A stretch of DNA of 64,000 nt, from assembly GCF_963678975.1 (NCBI RefSeq), contig NC_089276.1, positions 28,946,472 to 29,010,471 on the forward strand. The letters run 5' to 3'. This document shows positions 11,901 to 32,414 of this stretch, piece by piece. The notes beneath the pieces were generated by a model. That model did not search any database, had not been told where the DNA came from, and was given only the letters and a program-made list of their open reading frames with translations. The position numbers were made by a program, and so were the translations under genes. The stretch comes from Dysidea avara (lineage: Eukaryota > Porifera > Demospongiae > Dictyoceratida > Dysideidae). Each line of letters begins with the position of its first letter. Within the stretch, counting starts at the first letter, position 1.

Positions 11901-12446
11901 CTGATGCTGTACCAAGACAACTCTTCCAAAACTACCAGCTCCAATGGTTCTAAGAATCTTGAAGTCTTCTAGCTTTGCAGGAGTAAGCTGTATAGCAAAA
12001 ATACACATTATACAATACGTACTTAAATCTATTGACTGACATGCCTTAATATTTGTTTCTGTTGTGACTATTATTTCTTCTTTCTTGTCAGTAGAATTTT
12101 CAGTTTCAGTAGGGCATGTTTCGGGTTTGGGGTAAGTAGATTTTCCATTAACCTCCACTTTCTGCTGCTTGTTAGAAGTAATCACTGGTTTGTAAAGAAG
12201 GTTTGGCTTTCCAGTAGAAGTCTTTGTTTTGTTAGTGGTCTTTAGCTTCTCTGGTTTGTCAGGTAGTTTTCCTTTGGTGATTGACATCAGTGGTTTCTTT
12301 GACTTGCTACTCAAACTCCTTTTGGTGGTCCTTCCGCCATCACTTGTACTGACAGTATAGCAATAATGACACATCAAAGAAGAGCCAGTAATTTTGTAAG
12401 CTCTCCATAGTTGGGGGGAACATTGCAACAAGTGTTTGAAATTCAT
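8909..12446 (-). CDS. PKA catalytic-subunit-like AGC kinase, copy 2, truncated in the C-tail
   Basis: Exons on the minus strand: about 12045-12446 (Lys/Thr-rich N-terminal extension; true start unresolved), 11856-11987, 11700-11798, 11131-11291, 9774-9822, 9619-9717, 9443-9565, 9222-9386 and 8909-8938. All phases agree. Landmarks: GAGSFGRV glycine loop, FYAMKVL lysine, [23 protein letters not shown] catalytic loop, [18 protein letters not shown] (Asn where PKA has Pro), AVDWWSFGV and [17 protein letters not shown]. The first N-terminal intron uses a GC donor (AAG|GCATGT). The last exon reads VLPPFVPEC then TAA. Beyond the stop the same frame continues GDTSNFEEYDEE to LFKDF and TAA at 8810-8812, so the tether and FxxF motif are lost by one codon. 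All catalytic residues are present. Its intron 9823-11130 carries a LINE. Probably a tandem duplicate of copy 1. Confidence 0.85.
9834..11107 (+). mobile_element. 5'-truncated LINE with poly(A), antisense inside a kinase intron
   Basis: The plus frame from about 9840 encodes the second half of a non-LTR reverse transcriptase: [20 protein letters not shown], then FADDLKCY (the YxDD box as FADD), then [15 protein letters not shown] and a C-terminal [13 protein letters not shown]. One in-frame TAG at 10512-10514 interrupts it, and the same frame resumes to 10925. The 3' end is a run of 17-18 A at about 11090-11107. The element fills almost the whole intron between the IVYR and DLKPEN exons of kinase copy 2, leaving about 11 and 23 bases of host intron. 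No target duplication is evident. Non-autonomous in this state. Confidence 0.88.
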
Positions 12447-12455
12447 ATTACACTT

Positions 12456-13040
12456 CTATTTGTTATTTTTGTAAAAGGTGATATTTGATTTGTTCTTAAA
12501 TACAATGACTGAGCTACTGCTACAAATTTCTTCATCAGCTATCACCACATTGTGTTTGAAATGCACAATGCCATTTAATGTGTAATTCATGATGTGATAA
12601 GTAAACGGGGTGCCAATAAACACAGAATTTTGTAACACACGAATGACCTGAACTACTGATGTAATTCACTTTTAGCAGCTCCACTGTGCCTGAAATTGCA
12701 TCTATCCATCATCAACTTTATTTGTGGATTAGTAGGTGTATAGTGTAGTGCTGACCCATGACCTTTATGTTGATTGTAAACACAGAATTGTTGATATGTA
12801 TATTATCTGATGTTGCCAAGAATAGTACAGCTTGCCCTATTGAGGAGCGAAATGAGCAACAGTACCGAATGGTATAACGTTGAATGAGTTGTAAAAGCTG
12901 ATCCCTGGATAAGATAATTTATTGCTAGAGTCCCAATTCTCCAAAGTAATACCTTTCACAGTTACATTGTTGCAGGAGGAAATCCTTATTACTCCAACAC
13001 TGTTACAGTGGGATTTCCATAGCCAATAATCAAAATATTT
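12456..13040 (-). pseudogene. Decayed beta-helix-like repeat protein gene fragment
   Basis: The minus strand contains consecutive, frame-shifted pieces of one protein: SVGVIRISSCNNVTVKGITL and LENWDSSNKLSYPGISFYNS, then DNIHINNSVFTINIK, then SALHYTPTNPQIKL and RCNFRHSGAAKS, then NSVFIGTPFTYHI to SSSSVIVFKNKSNITFYKN. The recurring N-rich, beta-strand-like pattern (NITF, NNSVF) is that of right-handed parallel beta-helix repeats. At least three frame changes and stops separate the pieces, so it is a relic. It lies just upstream of the best-supported N-terminal exon of kinase copy 2. Confidence 0.6.
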
Positions 13041-13177
13041 TCAAAATTCTCTAAAGCGATGCAAGGCAACATTCAATTTGCAATTGGTTGTTGGTATTTA
13101 TTAGTAAGACCATATAGATGGCACCCTCAAATGACTGGAAATATATACTGATCTTCAGTTGCACAGCATGATTTTAC

Positions 13178-13243
13178 CTGAGCATACTTGCCAGAAGTAA
13201 TTTTTTTTTGAGAGCAAGTGGCATTGGCACTGTCTTCAGCCAT
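13178..13243 (-). CDS. Possible first exon, 22 codons
   Basis: ATG in the context TTTCACTATGGCTG opens MAEDSANATCSQKKITSGKY and runs to CAG followed by a good donor (GTAAAA). It could be the first exon of kinase copy 2, but its phase 0 does not join the visible acceptor at the N-terminal exon (phase 2). An intervening exon would be needed, or it belongs to another transcript. Confidence 0.3.
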
Positions 13244-13249
13244 AGTGAA

Positions 13250-15437
13250 AATCACAGAAAGAACAACAATAATAATATTATACAATCTTTTTTGTCAACC
13301 ACATAACATCATTAAACACCTCAACAACAATAAAAATTTAAGAAGATAAATGCTTAGCAAGACATCTCTTTATACTGTATTTGGTATGGAAGCTGCACAT
13401 ATTTTAAAGGTGCATGTATGGCTGTGTAGAATTTCAACCAGCAGGATGCTTGGTACAATGATGAGTGCAGAGAGTGAAAGTTTATTTAGTATTTGAATTA
13501 GTGAATCAACTTTCGATGGATTTTAGGTTATGAATACTCCTAGTTTCTTTTATCCCTTGTAACTTAGAATACATGAAGGTAGCTAGTGATTATTCACTGG
13601 TTCATTAACCTTTGTAACATGTTTGTATTCTACTTGTGTAGATGTAGCTATGCTTATGCCAAGGAAAGCCGCGAATAGAACTATACACATACATGTATAC
13701 AAACTTCTCCAAATATTAATTACCTATACAAGCAAAGTTGTCAATTGCAATTCATTCTGTCTGTTGGATATGCTGAATCATAAGGAAGAGTACACAGAAT
13801 ATATCAGCTTAATACTGCTGTATATATAATGGTGAGAAAATTGCAGAGTGTATCAGTTTTAAGGTGTGATTACTAGTTACTATAACATTTACACCCAATA
13901 GTCTATATAGTACCTGGCTTCTTTCATTTTCAGACAGTTACAAGGAATGTAATTATATTATTATTACTTATAGTTACTGTAACAGTAACTCAGATCAGTA
14001 TTGTAAGCTGCACACAACCATTATACTTGTTTACAAGAAAAGTGTTGAAAATCTAATCACCAAGTTTAGTGTCAGTAGCACACCTAATACGTCGGTATTA
14101 TACATTATAACTATAATCAAGATTAATATTACATTATCACACTGCATCATTAACTGGTATACACCTTGAATACTTGTGCAGTACAGGAACTTAATGCCTA
14201 TAATGAGATGTAAATAAAAATGATTGAAAAAAAGATCCTGTATATACATGGACTCTTCCAGAGATATCATTTAAATGTGCTAGCATGAATCACCTTCCCT
14301 ATTTGCAAACACTAATACAATTATGCAGTCCTGCATGAAGGGAAAGTGTATGTATATAATGATGAATAAAATGTCACACATTGTTAAACTGCAAGCAGAT
14401 ACAACAGCCTTATATTATTGATATTGTGTTCTATTCTCTATGTGCAAGTATGTCTGAGTATGTAAATTTGATAATTTAGTTAGAAATAAGTTAATAATAC
14501 CAAGCACTAGCTTTTGATACACTTCTTCATTATGAGCTATTAAGCATACTATACATTTAAAACCATACATTTGGGAACATGAAAAATTTGTGGAAATACT
14601 CAATTGAAAATTTCAGTGATTTTAAAAAAAAATCAACTTTTTGCATATTTTGATAAAACAACTATTAAGCCTTCTTGCTGTGAAATTTCACACCCATAGC
14701 TGCTTTATTCTAGGAGATATACTTAATTATATCAGACCGTGTAGTAGTTTCACAATGTGTGGGACAGCAATTAACTTACAAATTGGGTGATTTGTTCATT
14801 CCCAAAACCAAACATTTTCTTGTCTTTAGACAATAATACAAGTGATTTAATTGAGGAAAAGCACAAAGAACACATGATTAAACTCTCAAGGATCTCTTTT
14901 CATCCATTTTAGATTGTAAGAATGGAGGTCTTTGTCAACAAAGTGATTTGTCATCAATTTGTCACATCTGATCACTATGCAGTAGTATAAACTGATAATG
15001 AAAAGTTAGTTTGTTATGTATTAGACAGTAAATTAGCCATATCTTTGGAATGCTTCATTGTATCATCCCAAAATTTTCACACAAGGTAGATAACCACTCA
15101 GTGCTTCATTGTAGCTATAAAAGAAAATTGGCCAATGTGCCCAAATGTATGGTTTTCCAAAATAGGGTCACGTTCACATTAAATTTATTGCACTTGTTGG
15201 AGGAATACAATTCAGAAATTGTTTACAGGAAATGTTGAAAATTCAATCACTTAATATTTAATTATAACTTATAAAGAGTGGGATTAATATTAAAGTACTA
15301 GCTAGTAACACAACTTACTCTTGTGCACTACTTCAGGAAAGAACTGCCAATTTTCAATAAATATATTAATTTTATAAAGTATCATTATTAAAGACTATAA
15401 ATTTTAGATATTAACTGATAAGCTAACACATACATAC
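13250..15437. other. No gene recognised
   Basis: AT-rich sequence with only short, unconvincing frames on both strands and no repeat family that I could tie to another part of the window. Confidence 0.5.
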
Positions 15438-15887
15438 GTGACTGGCTCTGTGAACCAGCCTTATATGTAGTCTTTCCAAAGTCCAACTTTTATATCCTTT
15501 CTGTTCAGTCTATTGAAATCGTGATGGTATTTGGCCACATTGAATGCCGTATAGAGGGAAACTTTGGTGGGGGAAAACTTTGGCGAATTTGGAAATTTAC
15601 TACAAATTCGCCAAAGTTTAACCCACTAATTGCTCATAGCTAGCATCTTCATAGCTAAATATTGAGCTTCATTTTGCTAAACTTTATTTCACCAAATGTA
15701 ATTTTAGCTGGCTATTCGCCAAAGTTTACCCCCACCAAAGTTTCCCTCTATACGGTACACATCATAATTATACCACATTGTCTGTATAAGGTTCAAGCTC
15801 ATAAGTGATTTCAATGTGAAGTTACATTCTAGTATAAAGTTGACTGATTGGAAAGGCTACAAGACTGGATTTTGCAGAGCCGGTCAC
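15438..15887. mobile_element. MITE-like element with about 50-bp imperfect TIRs, itself carrying a second MITE
   Basis: The left end GTGACTGGCTCTGTGAA and the complement of the right end GTGACCGGCTCTGCAAAA continue in parallel through the CTTTCCAA and CAACTTT blocks for about 50 bp. No coding sequence. The smaller element at 15547-15755 lies between the two ends, showing nested insertion. No target duplication was established. Confidence 0.6.
15547..15755. mobile_element. 209-bp MITE with about 42-bp near-perfect TIRs
   Basis: Ends are CCGTATAGAGGGAAACTTTG on both strands; the inversion continues to the motif TTTGGCGAAT with one difference in about 42 positions. A diverged relative, with AAGTTTGGCGAAT and its inverse, lies at about 20622-20770. 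Confidence 0.8.
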
Positions 15888-16854
15888 ATATACCAATTAA
15901 AGCATCTAGTAAATTTGTATCTTCTGATACTCTGACCAAAGCTAGTGACCAAGTGAATTATGATTCTGCATGCTGCTGTTGTTTAGTCTTGATCATGTTT
16001 CAACAGAAACACATAATTACTTCAAATAAGAAACAGAATAATGCAGTGAAGCACAAAAGATGTATATAATGGCTAGTCGTCCAATCCATGGATGTGGCAT
16101 CTGTTAGTAGTATTTTAGCAATGGTGTAGCTACAAGTAACTATAGTTAGGGAAGAGAGTCTGTCTCTTAATTAAGCAGATTCAACAGGTCAAGTAAAAAG
16201 TCACTTGGTTACCTATAGGTCCATACAACCCGAGATGCACACACTTCAGATTTGCTGCTGCTCTCGCACACCTCTAAAGCCTCAGGTAGCTACTTAGCTG
16301 TTTAAATTACTAATGAGTGCAAAGGGCAACACCTGAATTGCCGACGAATGTTCATCAAAAATGTTGTCTTATTACAAATTGCCTTATGGAGCTAACTGCA
16401 TATTGTGGGTGTGAACAATTGTTCTATTTAGGAAAGTGACTTACAAATAAGACACTTGCTATAAGAGGTTCTTCACCAATACATCTCCACACTTGCTGCA
16501 CATAACACTAGACTATGAGAATACTCTAGGCATTCATTATTGGACACCCAGACACCTTGTGGTCTGGGCTACATCCAATGGCAACCTCAATCTCAATTAC
16601 GCCTAACAATGATAACATTAACGTGTGATGTGGTTACCATGGAGATGAAATGCAAACCACTTTACATAACCCATAGCTAATTGATTATAAGGTACTGTGT
16701 GTATGCTGGCGGTCCATGCGGTGTTTTTGTATGTCTGTAGGTTTAGCTGCTTTTTTCTGCTTTTTGTCTTTTATAAATTAAATTAGGTTTAACTTCTAGC
16801 TAGAGATCGGGAAAAAAAATTATTATAAGGTACTGTGACTTGTAAAATTGCACA
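15888..16854. other. No gene recognised
   Basis: Non-coding AT-rich sequence. The frame at 15848-16069 overlaps the MITE end and has no recognisable content. Confidence 0.5.
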
Positions 16855-17027
16855 AGTAAGTTTGAGTATACAACGCTATGGAATAATCTACCCCAGAACA
16901 TTGTTAACGCTCCCACATACACTGAGTTTTGTAATGATTTGGACACTTTTATAATTACACCTGTGCATTATAATCATACATGATTCCTGCACAGTACACA
17001 ATATAATAATAATAATAATAATAATAA
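16855..17027 (+). mobile_element. LINE 3' fragment with (AAT)n tail
   Basis: The frame YTTLWNNLPQNIVNAPTYTE followed by FCNDLDTFI matches the extreme C-terminus of LINE proteins (WNxLPxxIV, then FxxxLD). It is followed by a short 3' UTR and an AAT microsatellite at about 17003-17027. It appears to be the same class of element as at 1-475, heavily 5'-truncated. Confidence 0.65.
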
Positions 17028-18263
17028 CGCTATATCAAATGTAGCTTCCCTCCTCTCAAACTCACGACTAATATTATGCGCCCCCGGTTCGATAAGCGCT
17101 TCATAAAGAATAAGCGCCGATCATGATGGATCCGATTCCAGATGGCAAGACAGTGCACTCAACTGTATGCACGCACAATGCGTTCTTTTCAATAAATTTA
17201 CATTGTTTTTCAAGCCAGCTATGCTGATTAACGCATGTACGTACGATATTACTCAAGTGACGTCATTAACAATGTCGCGCGAGCTCACGTTTATAAACAA
17301 ATTCAAATAATTATTGCTACTCAGCTGAGACCGTGATCGCGATGGAATAACTACTCGTTGACCGGTGACACAGATCTGTTCTAGTTAAATTGGTGAGTGC
17401 TTTAGTTCACTAATTTTAAACGAGGTATTAAAGATGTACGAAGCGTGGTATCTAGGGTGGTGCGAAACTCATATAAACCAGGCGATTGTCTACAGAAAAC
17501 AGAGTGATCGATTGGTTTATAATTTAAACTGTGCGGGTATGTAAACTATGGTGTTGCTGGTTCCGGTAAGGTTCAATCTGTATACTGCTTGAAAATCTCC
17601 AGGGTGCTACATGGTAGCTATAATCCCGCAACTCTTGCAAGTATTTATGAAATAAACTCCTTTTACCGTGCGTAGCATGTACAGTAATATCTATAGTACA
17701 GTGTACTTGGGACACAGTGAGACTGAATGTCTTAACTGTGAATGTGTGATGATTTTTGAGATCAAGCTGTTGACTAAAAGTAACACTTTGGGTCTTAGCT
17801 AAGTGTTTAGATTATTCAGGTGACTGTACCAGACTATTCACATAACAGACTACAAGCATTAAATGTGTTGGCAAATTACAGTAGATTGCAAGACAGTTGT
17901 CATTGAGGTTATCATTACAATTCCTTTGCTGGTGGTATCACGTGAAAAGCAGCCAATCAGATAATTTGTAAAAGTCTGGCCACCTATCATAGGTTCATTT
18001 TCACGCGAGTCCCATTCAGAATTTCTGTTTGACTGACAACCAACATGAAAAATGCTGAAATTTTCTGCTGGGGGTCATGCATGCTTTAATTGTTTTGCTT
18101 GGCATACAACAATATAAGTAATGTGTGTATTAGTTGTTTGTGATTGTACTTGCAGGTGGAAGGAATTTTTGTTGCTGCTAAAGAGCTATAGTTTTCTACT
18201 TTACTTGCCTTTTTGTTCTATATTTTGAACTCATACAACTAAGTAGTACATAGAAAGTGTTTT
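17028..18263 (+). promoter_or_regulatory. Presumed promoter and 5' region of the PIF1-like gene
   Basis: More CpG-rich sequence around 17080-17350 precedes the helicase gene. A possible non-coding exon ends at about 17390 (TTAAATTG|GTGAGTGC) and could join an acceptor at about 18155 (CTTGCAG|GTGG), 109 bases before the start codon. This is inference from splice consensus only; no TATA box or initiator is claimed. Confidence 0.3.
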
Positions 18264-27619
<9,356 letters not shown>

Positions 27620-28479
27620 TGCACATAATACGTATATTATATAATTGTGAATGACAATTTTTTATACAGTGTACAGTAAAGGTTTAGATGACAACCTAAA
27701 AACTTAGAGCATGAGGAATCTGAATATCAATGTTTACATATGGTGTTACTATAAGCATAGGTGATTCTAAGGGGGCCATGGCCCCCTGCTCAAAATAAGT
27801 TTTTAAAAATCTTGGGGAAAAGTTGCAAAATAGCTAGATTGGCATTGTTATGTTTAGCGTTTTTGATGTTGTTAGCATAAATTATTTTAGACTGTTTTCA
27901 AGCCTTCAAATTGCAAAAATTCTAGGTGTTGTACCCCATACCCTCCCCCCCCACCTTGAAATTCTACACTTTATATATATTACATCCATACAACAATAGT
28001 TATGTTGTTCCCTACTAATTACATAAGATGTGCAACAACTTAATTATCTTGCACAAGTCTATGTAGTTCAGGTAACCAGCTCAGCTCAATGTTGTACAAT
28101 GTGATGCTCTCTGGCTTGAGCCCAAACTGTTCAGTTGATAAAAAAATTAATGTCAAATGTGACATTTCTTGAGAAGCCAAGAAGAATTGCTGCCTAGTAT
28201 TTGATAATTTAAAAGTAAAAGCTTGTATTGATCATGCAATACTTCTCCACCTTCCAGCAATATCAACGTTCTCAATGTTCTAGCTAACCAGTGAGGTTAT
28301 CCATCAATGATCTAAACATGTAGCTATTGGATGTGATTTCTGCTCTTCCCACATTTTGAGCTTTTAAACAACCTTCCTAGGACTGAAAGCAGACTGGTGT
28401 TGGCAAATCTGTTGCACACTGTAGTCCATCACTTGTACCAGAGGCTGATTTGATTTGATTCACTTATCTTCACAGTAGT
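27620..28479. other. No gene; short G/C palindrome
   Basis: Downstream flank of PIF1. At 27773-27789 is a G5CCATGGC5-type palindrome followed by a C-rich tract near 27943-27953, suggestive of a worn transposon but not delimited. Confidence 0.4.
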
Positions 28480-29160
28480 CGGCAGAGCCATTCTTCCCTA
28501 CTGGTGCACACATACATACAAAAGTAAAAAATGAGCAGCCATACAAATGCATAAACAATACAAACACAGGAAACTACAGTAATTACAATCACTTTAAAAT
28601 TAATTACTTTGAGTATTGAGATAAAAGTCTTTAACAGAGAACACAAAGGAATTATAATTACAATCAATTGGAATAAATTTCATGAGTGAATTCCACCATG
28701 TTGTAGAAGATCTAGAGGAATGAGAATATTTTTTGGTGGTTGATAAATGGTAACTAAGTGGGTTGTCAAAAACAGTTTTTACACCATGTATTGTAACTAT
28801 GCTGTGCTCCAAACACAATAGGAGGATTGAGGAGCAAACAAGGTTGTTTATCATGATGGTAATGGTGATACATGGCACAGGATGACTTTAACATGATCTG
28901 GTGTGAGATTGGTAGCCAGTTTAAATTGGTGACGACATGGTGTAAAGAGGCATGATCATATTTTCTTGGTTATTCGAATTGCTCTAATTTGTAGATGCTG
29001 AAAACGTCCCACTTGTGATTTGTTGAGAGGTGGCCCCCACACAAACAAAGCATAGTCAATTCTGAAAGAGGCCATGTTGATGCATGCTATTGGTGGACTG
29101 AAGCAGAAGTGTGGAATCTCTGTGAAGAAGTCTTCCAAGACAAGTTCACATAGAGCCATA
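28480..29160 (-). mobile_element. Decayed LINE C-terminal fragment
   Basis: Minus-strand frames contain FRIDYALFVWGPPLNKSQ followed by RFQHLQIRAIRIT (the region that in LINE proteins reads YxxxVWG, then LQxRAxRxI) and, downstream, STTWWNSLMKFIPIDCN. The pieces are in different frames. A related relic is at 38586-39050. Confidence 0.5.
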
Positions 29161-29315
29161 TTACATGGATATGTACGTAAATAAAGTGCTCCTTGTAAAG
29201 GCTACACATGTATGGCATGCTGTGATCAGCAATGTGTATAGGGTACACATAATGCAGCTCTTTGATCAATCACAATAATAATAACAGGGAAATTTTTGTT
29301 TTGTATCCAAATGTG

Positions 29316-29475
29316 CTAACTATTTTGTGTTATGTAATATAATAATAATATCAAGTATATACGGGGCTATAGGCTGGCTAATAATTATAGGTAATTATTA
29401 GCCAGCCTAACACAAAATAGTTAGCACAGCCTATACATGCATTGCTGGCTAATAATTATAGGTAATTATAATATA
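29316..29475. repeat. Nested inverted repeats
   Basis: TGCTAACTATTTTGTGTTA at about 29317 is inverted at about 29409, and inside it GGCTGGCTAATAATTA is inverted around 29373-29407. GCTGGCTAATAATTATAGG occurs again at 29444. A small foldback element is likely but its ends are not defined. Confidence 0.55.
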
Positions 29476-29598
29476 CGGTTTTTGAATCAACATGTTAACA
29501 CTTGTTAACTTTAAATACACTGCATCATTTGTTTACTTTCTGTTAGCATTATATTCATGTGACAAGAATGTTGTGTATGCTAGTTGTACGTAGTAGAG

Positions 29599-29625
29599 TG
29601 ACTGCTTTATTAGAGTATCTTGATC
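29599..29625 (-). repeat. Solo copy of the dispersed motif
   Basis: GTGACTGCTTTATTAGAGTA followed by TCTTGATC, the minus-strand form of the motif. No flanking TIRs recognised. Confidence 0.7.
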
Positions 29626-30051
29626 ATTAAAGGGGCATAGTCATCAGTCCATTATCAAATCTGATGAACAAAGATGATAAAAATTAATGTCACTAGTTAA
29701 TTCATACATGCTGGACTTTCTATGCCAAATATTGCTGTCAATTTGAAACTGATAGCAATGCAGGAATCTGTGCAAATGGTAAAACAGCTATTGCCGGATT
29801 TCCAGATTCCTCATGCTATAAGCCCGAGTATAAGCCTCCCATAAACATGCTGGTTTGTCAATCTTCCGAGTAATCGTCATTGAATAAAGTACAGCCATAG
29901 ATAATATACCATGGTGCAGCTGACTCTTCCTGAATATGCATAGCGTATGTCAATATATTAGTATATTCTCCGTATACTGTATTATCAATTCTGTAAAATC
30001 ATTTCACGCAAACAATCGATTGTGGTCTGTATTCTTGAGACAAGGGTGATG

Positions 30052-30466
30052 TAGTCTCGCGGCGCCTGACCCTAAAAAGAGGGTCTGGTGAAACTGTGTA
30101 CAAAAAGTTTGGCGCTGCCGGAATGTTGGAAGCTCTAATCAGATCGCTCCATTTCAAATTGATTACGTAATGCGTACATTTCAAAAGATTCGCGGCTTAC
30201 TGTTAATTACATCCGGTGACTCTGCAGCTTAAACTCATTGAGAAAACAGCCATACAATTCTGTTGGGTTCGTTTTTAATGTTGAATAAATAAAGTAGCGC
30301 TATTAGTTTGGTGATGCTGTAAGCGGATCTGGTTGAATGGATGTTGTGACGTAAACAGTGCACTTACGTAGCACGTAAAACGTCATCCAATAAACATTCC
30401 AGAGCTCAAACTTTTTGTACAGAGTTTCACCAGACCCTCTTTTTAGGGTAGGGCGCCGCGAGACTA
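30052..30466. mobile_element. 415-bp Mutator-like MITE with 9-bp target duplication
   Basis: About 60-bp TIRs start TAGTCTCGCGGCGCC and run through a block containing CCCTAAAAAGAGGGTCTGG to TACAAAAAGTTTG. Both flanks carry AGGGTGATG (30043-30051 and 30467-30475). Long TIRs plus a 9-bp duplication fit Mutator-like transposons. The interior has no coding potential. Confidence 0.85.
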
Positions 30467-30534
30467 AGGGTGATGCTACTTATCTCGTCTTCCTGTGTAC
30501 AGATTATAATCGTCTGATTGCTTGAGAGTTTTTG

Positions 30535-30589
30535 ATGGCTACTTCGGGTGGGGTGGGGAGGTCCGATGAACAGACTAGTGGAATTTCTG
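30535..30589 (+). CDS. Possible first coding exon
   Basis: ATG opens MATSGGVGRSDEQTSGIS and runs to a consensus donor (TCTG|GTAAGA). It lies 60 bases after the Mutator-like MITE in a G-rich stretch. No second exon is certain; the acceptor at 31620 is in the right order but gives a stop in the matching phase. Confidence 0.35.
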
Positions 30590-31620
30590 GTAAGACGCAC
30601 ACATAGTTAGCTAGTATTCCGTGCCGGTGAGACAGTTGACCATTTGGCAATCCGGGGTGTGTGCATGCGGCCATATTTATGAGTCCAGTATACGTGGAAT
30701 AGGGTGCATACTTTCCAGATTGCGAATCTTTTAGTTCAGCTTATTAAACACGGTGCCAATTCAGTAAAGTTCAATACCAATGGCTGGCCCAAGCGCGGGC
30801 TGTGTCCCGGCCTGCAAACTGATCATTTGTATTTTAGGAAGATACATCGTTTCCCATTTCCCACCTGTACACAGATACTAATTCGAGCGACATGGTTTTA
30901 TGCATTATTCTGTTCTCGTACACTATCTGAGAAATCCAATTAGAAATCCATTAAATACTTAGAAATCCCAAACCACATACAAAATAGGTTATTCTCGTTT
31001 CCGTCTGTTCACGAGTTCAATTACAACCACCGCTCTATACGGCGATTCAAATCGACAGTGCAAAGTACACCTGTGTCTCTTCTGAAGTTCCTCTGATCCC
31101 CTCTCAGCTACCTCTTATAGATGTTTCCTGCACAAGTATTAGCAGAACTCAAGGTAAAAACATCACGATAAAAATTGAAAGTAGAATCATATTGTATTTA
31201 CTAATATATTTAATTACAAAGAAATGACTGCAAAGCAGCTTTTTCAATCTTGCTATAGCAAAACACAAATCTAGGGCCTATGAGTCACAATTCCGGGAAG
31301 TAGAACACAGTTCATTTACTCCATTGGTGTTTTAGCTTATTGGAGGAATGAATGGGTCATGAAGCCACTGTGTTTTTATAGGAGACTGGCCAGTTTGCTG
31401 TCAGATAAATGGAAAGAATTGTAGTGCAGCTCTGTGTTAGATGTCAATTATCTTTTCATTCAGCATTCCAGTGTATAGAGGAGTGAGATCCTCACAACGT
31501 CACTACATAAAGTGTGCACTGGTGGTTTTGATTTTCATTCAGTTTTTCAATTAACATTACAATTAATATCATGTGTGTATGTGTTATTATGGTTTACTTC
31601 TTGTTCCTTAAATAACACAG

Positions 31621-32000
31621 GTAGTATGGACTCTCTGCATGCTTAGAAATCAAGACTCACTTGGGTTATCACCCAGGCCAATTCTCATTTATCCTTCGTG
31701 CTGCCTCCATTGCCCTCTCTATTGCAATGTTGGCATATTCAATGTGCTGCTACATGGTACCTCTGTGGGTATGCTGAACCAACCACAGTTCATAATTACT
31801 TTGAGTGGCATATCAAAACTATAGGTGATCGGATTTCATATAACAAGGCTTCCACACACACAAAATCAAACTTACGATTTTACCAGAAATGGATTGCTGG
31901 TCTAATACACTATCATATTTCACACTGTACTTCCTTCAGCACTGGCAAGTCTGGTTTCTGTAGCAGCTTTCTTCCGACCCTGTCAAAGCCACGAGTGTGA
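31621..32000 (+). CDS. Possible exon(s) with a hydrophobic segment; unidentified
   Basis: After an acceptor (AACACAG) one frame reads YGLSACLEIKTHLGYH and then a membrane-like run, FILRAASIALSIAMLAYSMC, ending at ATG|GTACCT. A second hydrophobic piece (ALASLVSVAAFFRP) follows an acceptor near 31938. Phases do not join cleanly and one stop must be bypassed. It may be a decayed small membrane-protein gene linked to the exon at 30535. No family is recognised. Confidence 0.25.
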
Positions 32001-32414
32001 GATTGGCACCATTAAATGGCCATGGCTTTGTGATAATGGTGTGTAGTGAGCTGGGACTTCACAGAGAGCTCGCCAATAGTGTTCTCAGTCAATTTGGAGT
32101 AATTTGAGGGCCATGGAGGGCCATGGAGAGCCCAAACTTGGCCTCTGGATTCCAATCGTCTTCTTACTTCATTTTATACCCGTATATTAAGACCACTGTC
32201 CACCCCCACCCTCCCACCCTATTACTACCATCTGTGATATTATTACCTGCTCGAAAAAAGCTGCTCAAAACAGGGCAAATTTTGGGTATCAGAAATGTAT
32301 ACACCCACTCAGTGATAGCTAGTGAACAGATGAACAATTGGTGCAAATTTTGTTTGCACAGCTGTAGGCACTGGGAAGTTATTACACAATGATTCCTTAA
32401 AATCGCCATATCTC
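32001..32414. other. No gene recognised
   Basis: Intergenic segment downstream of the unknown minus-strand gene. Short frames on both strands show no recognisable content. Confidence 0.5.

Noticed and set aside
6785..12446. Treating both kinases as one gene
   Set aside because: Each has its own full set of kinase subdomains in the same order; they are tandem copies.
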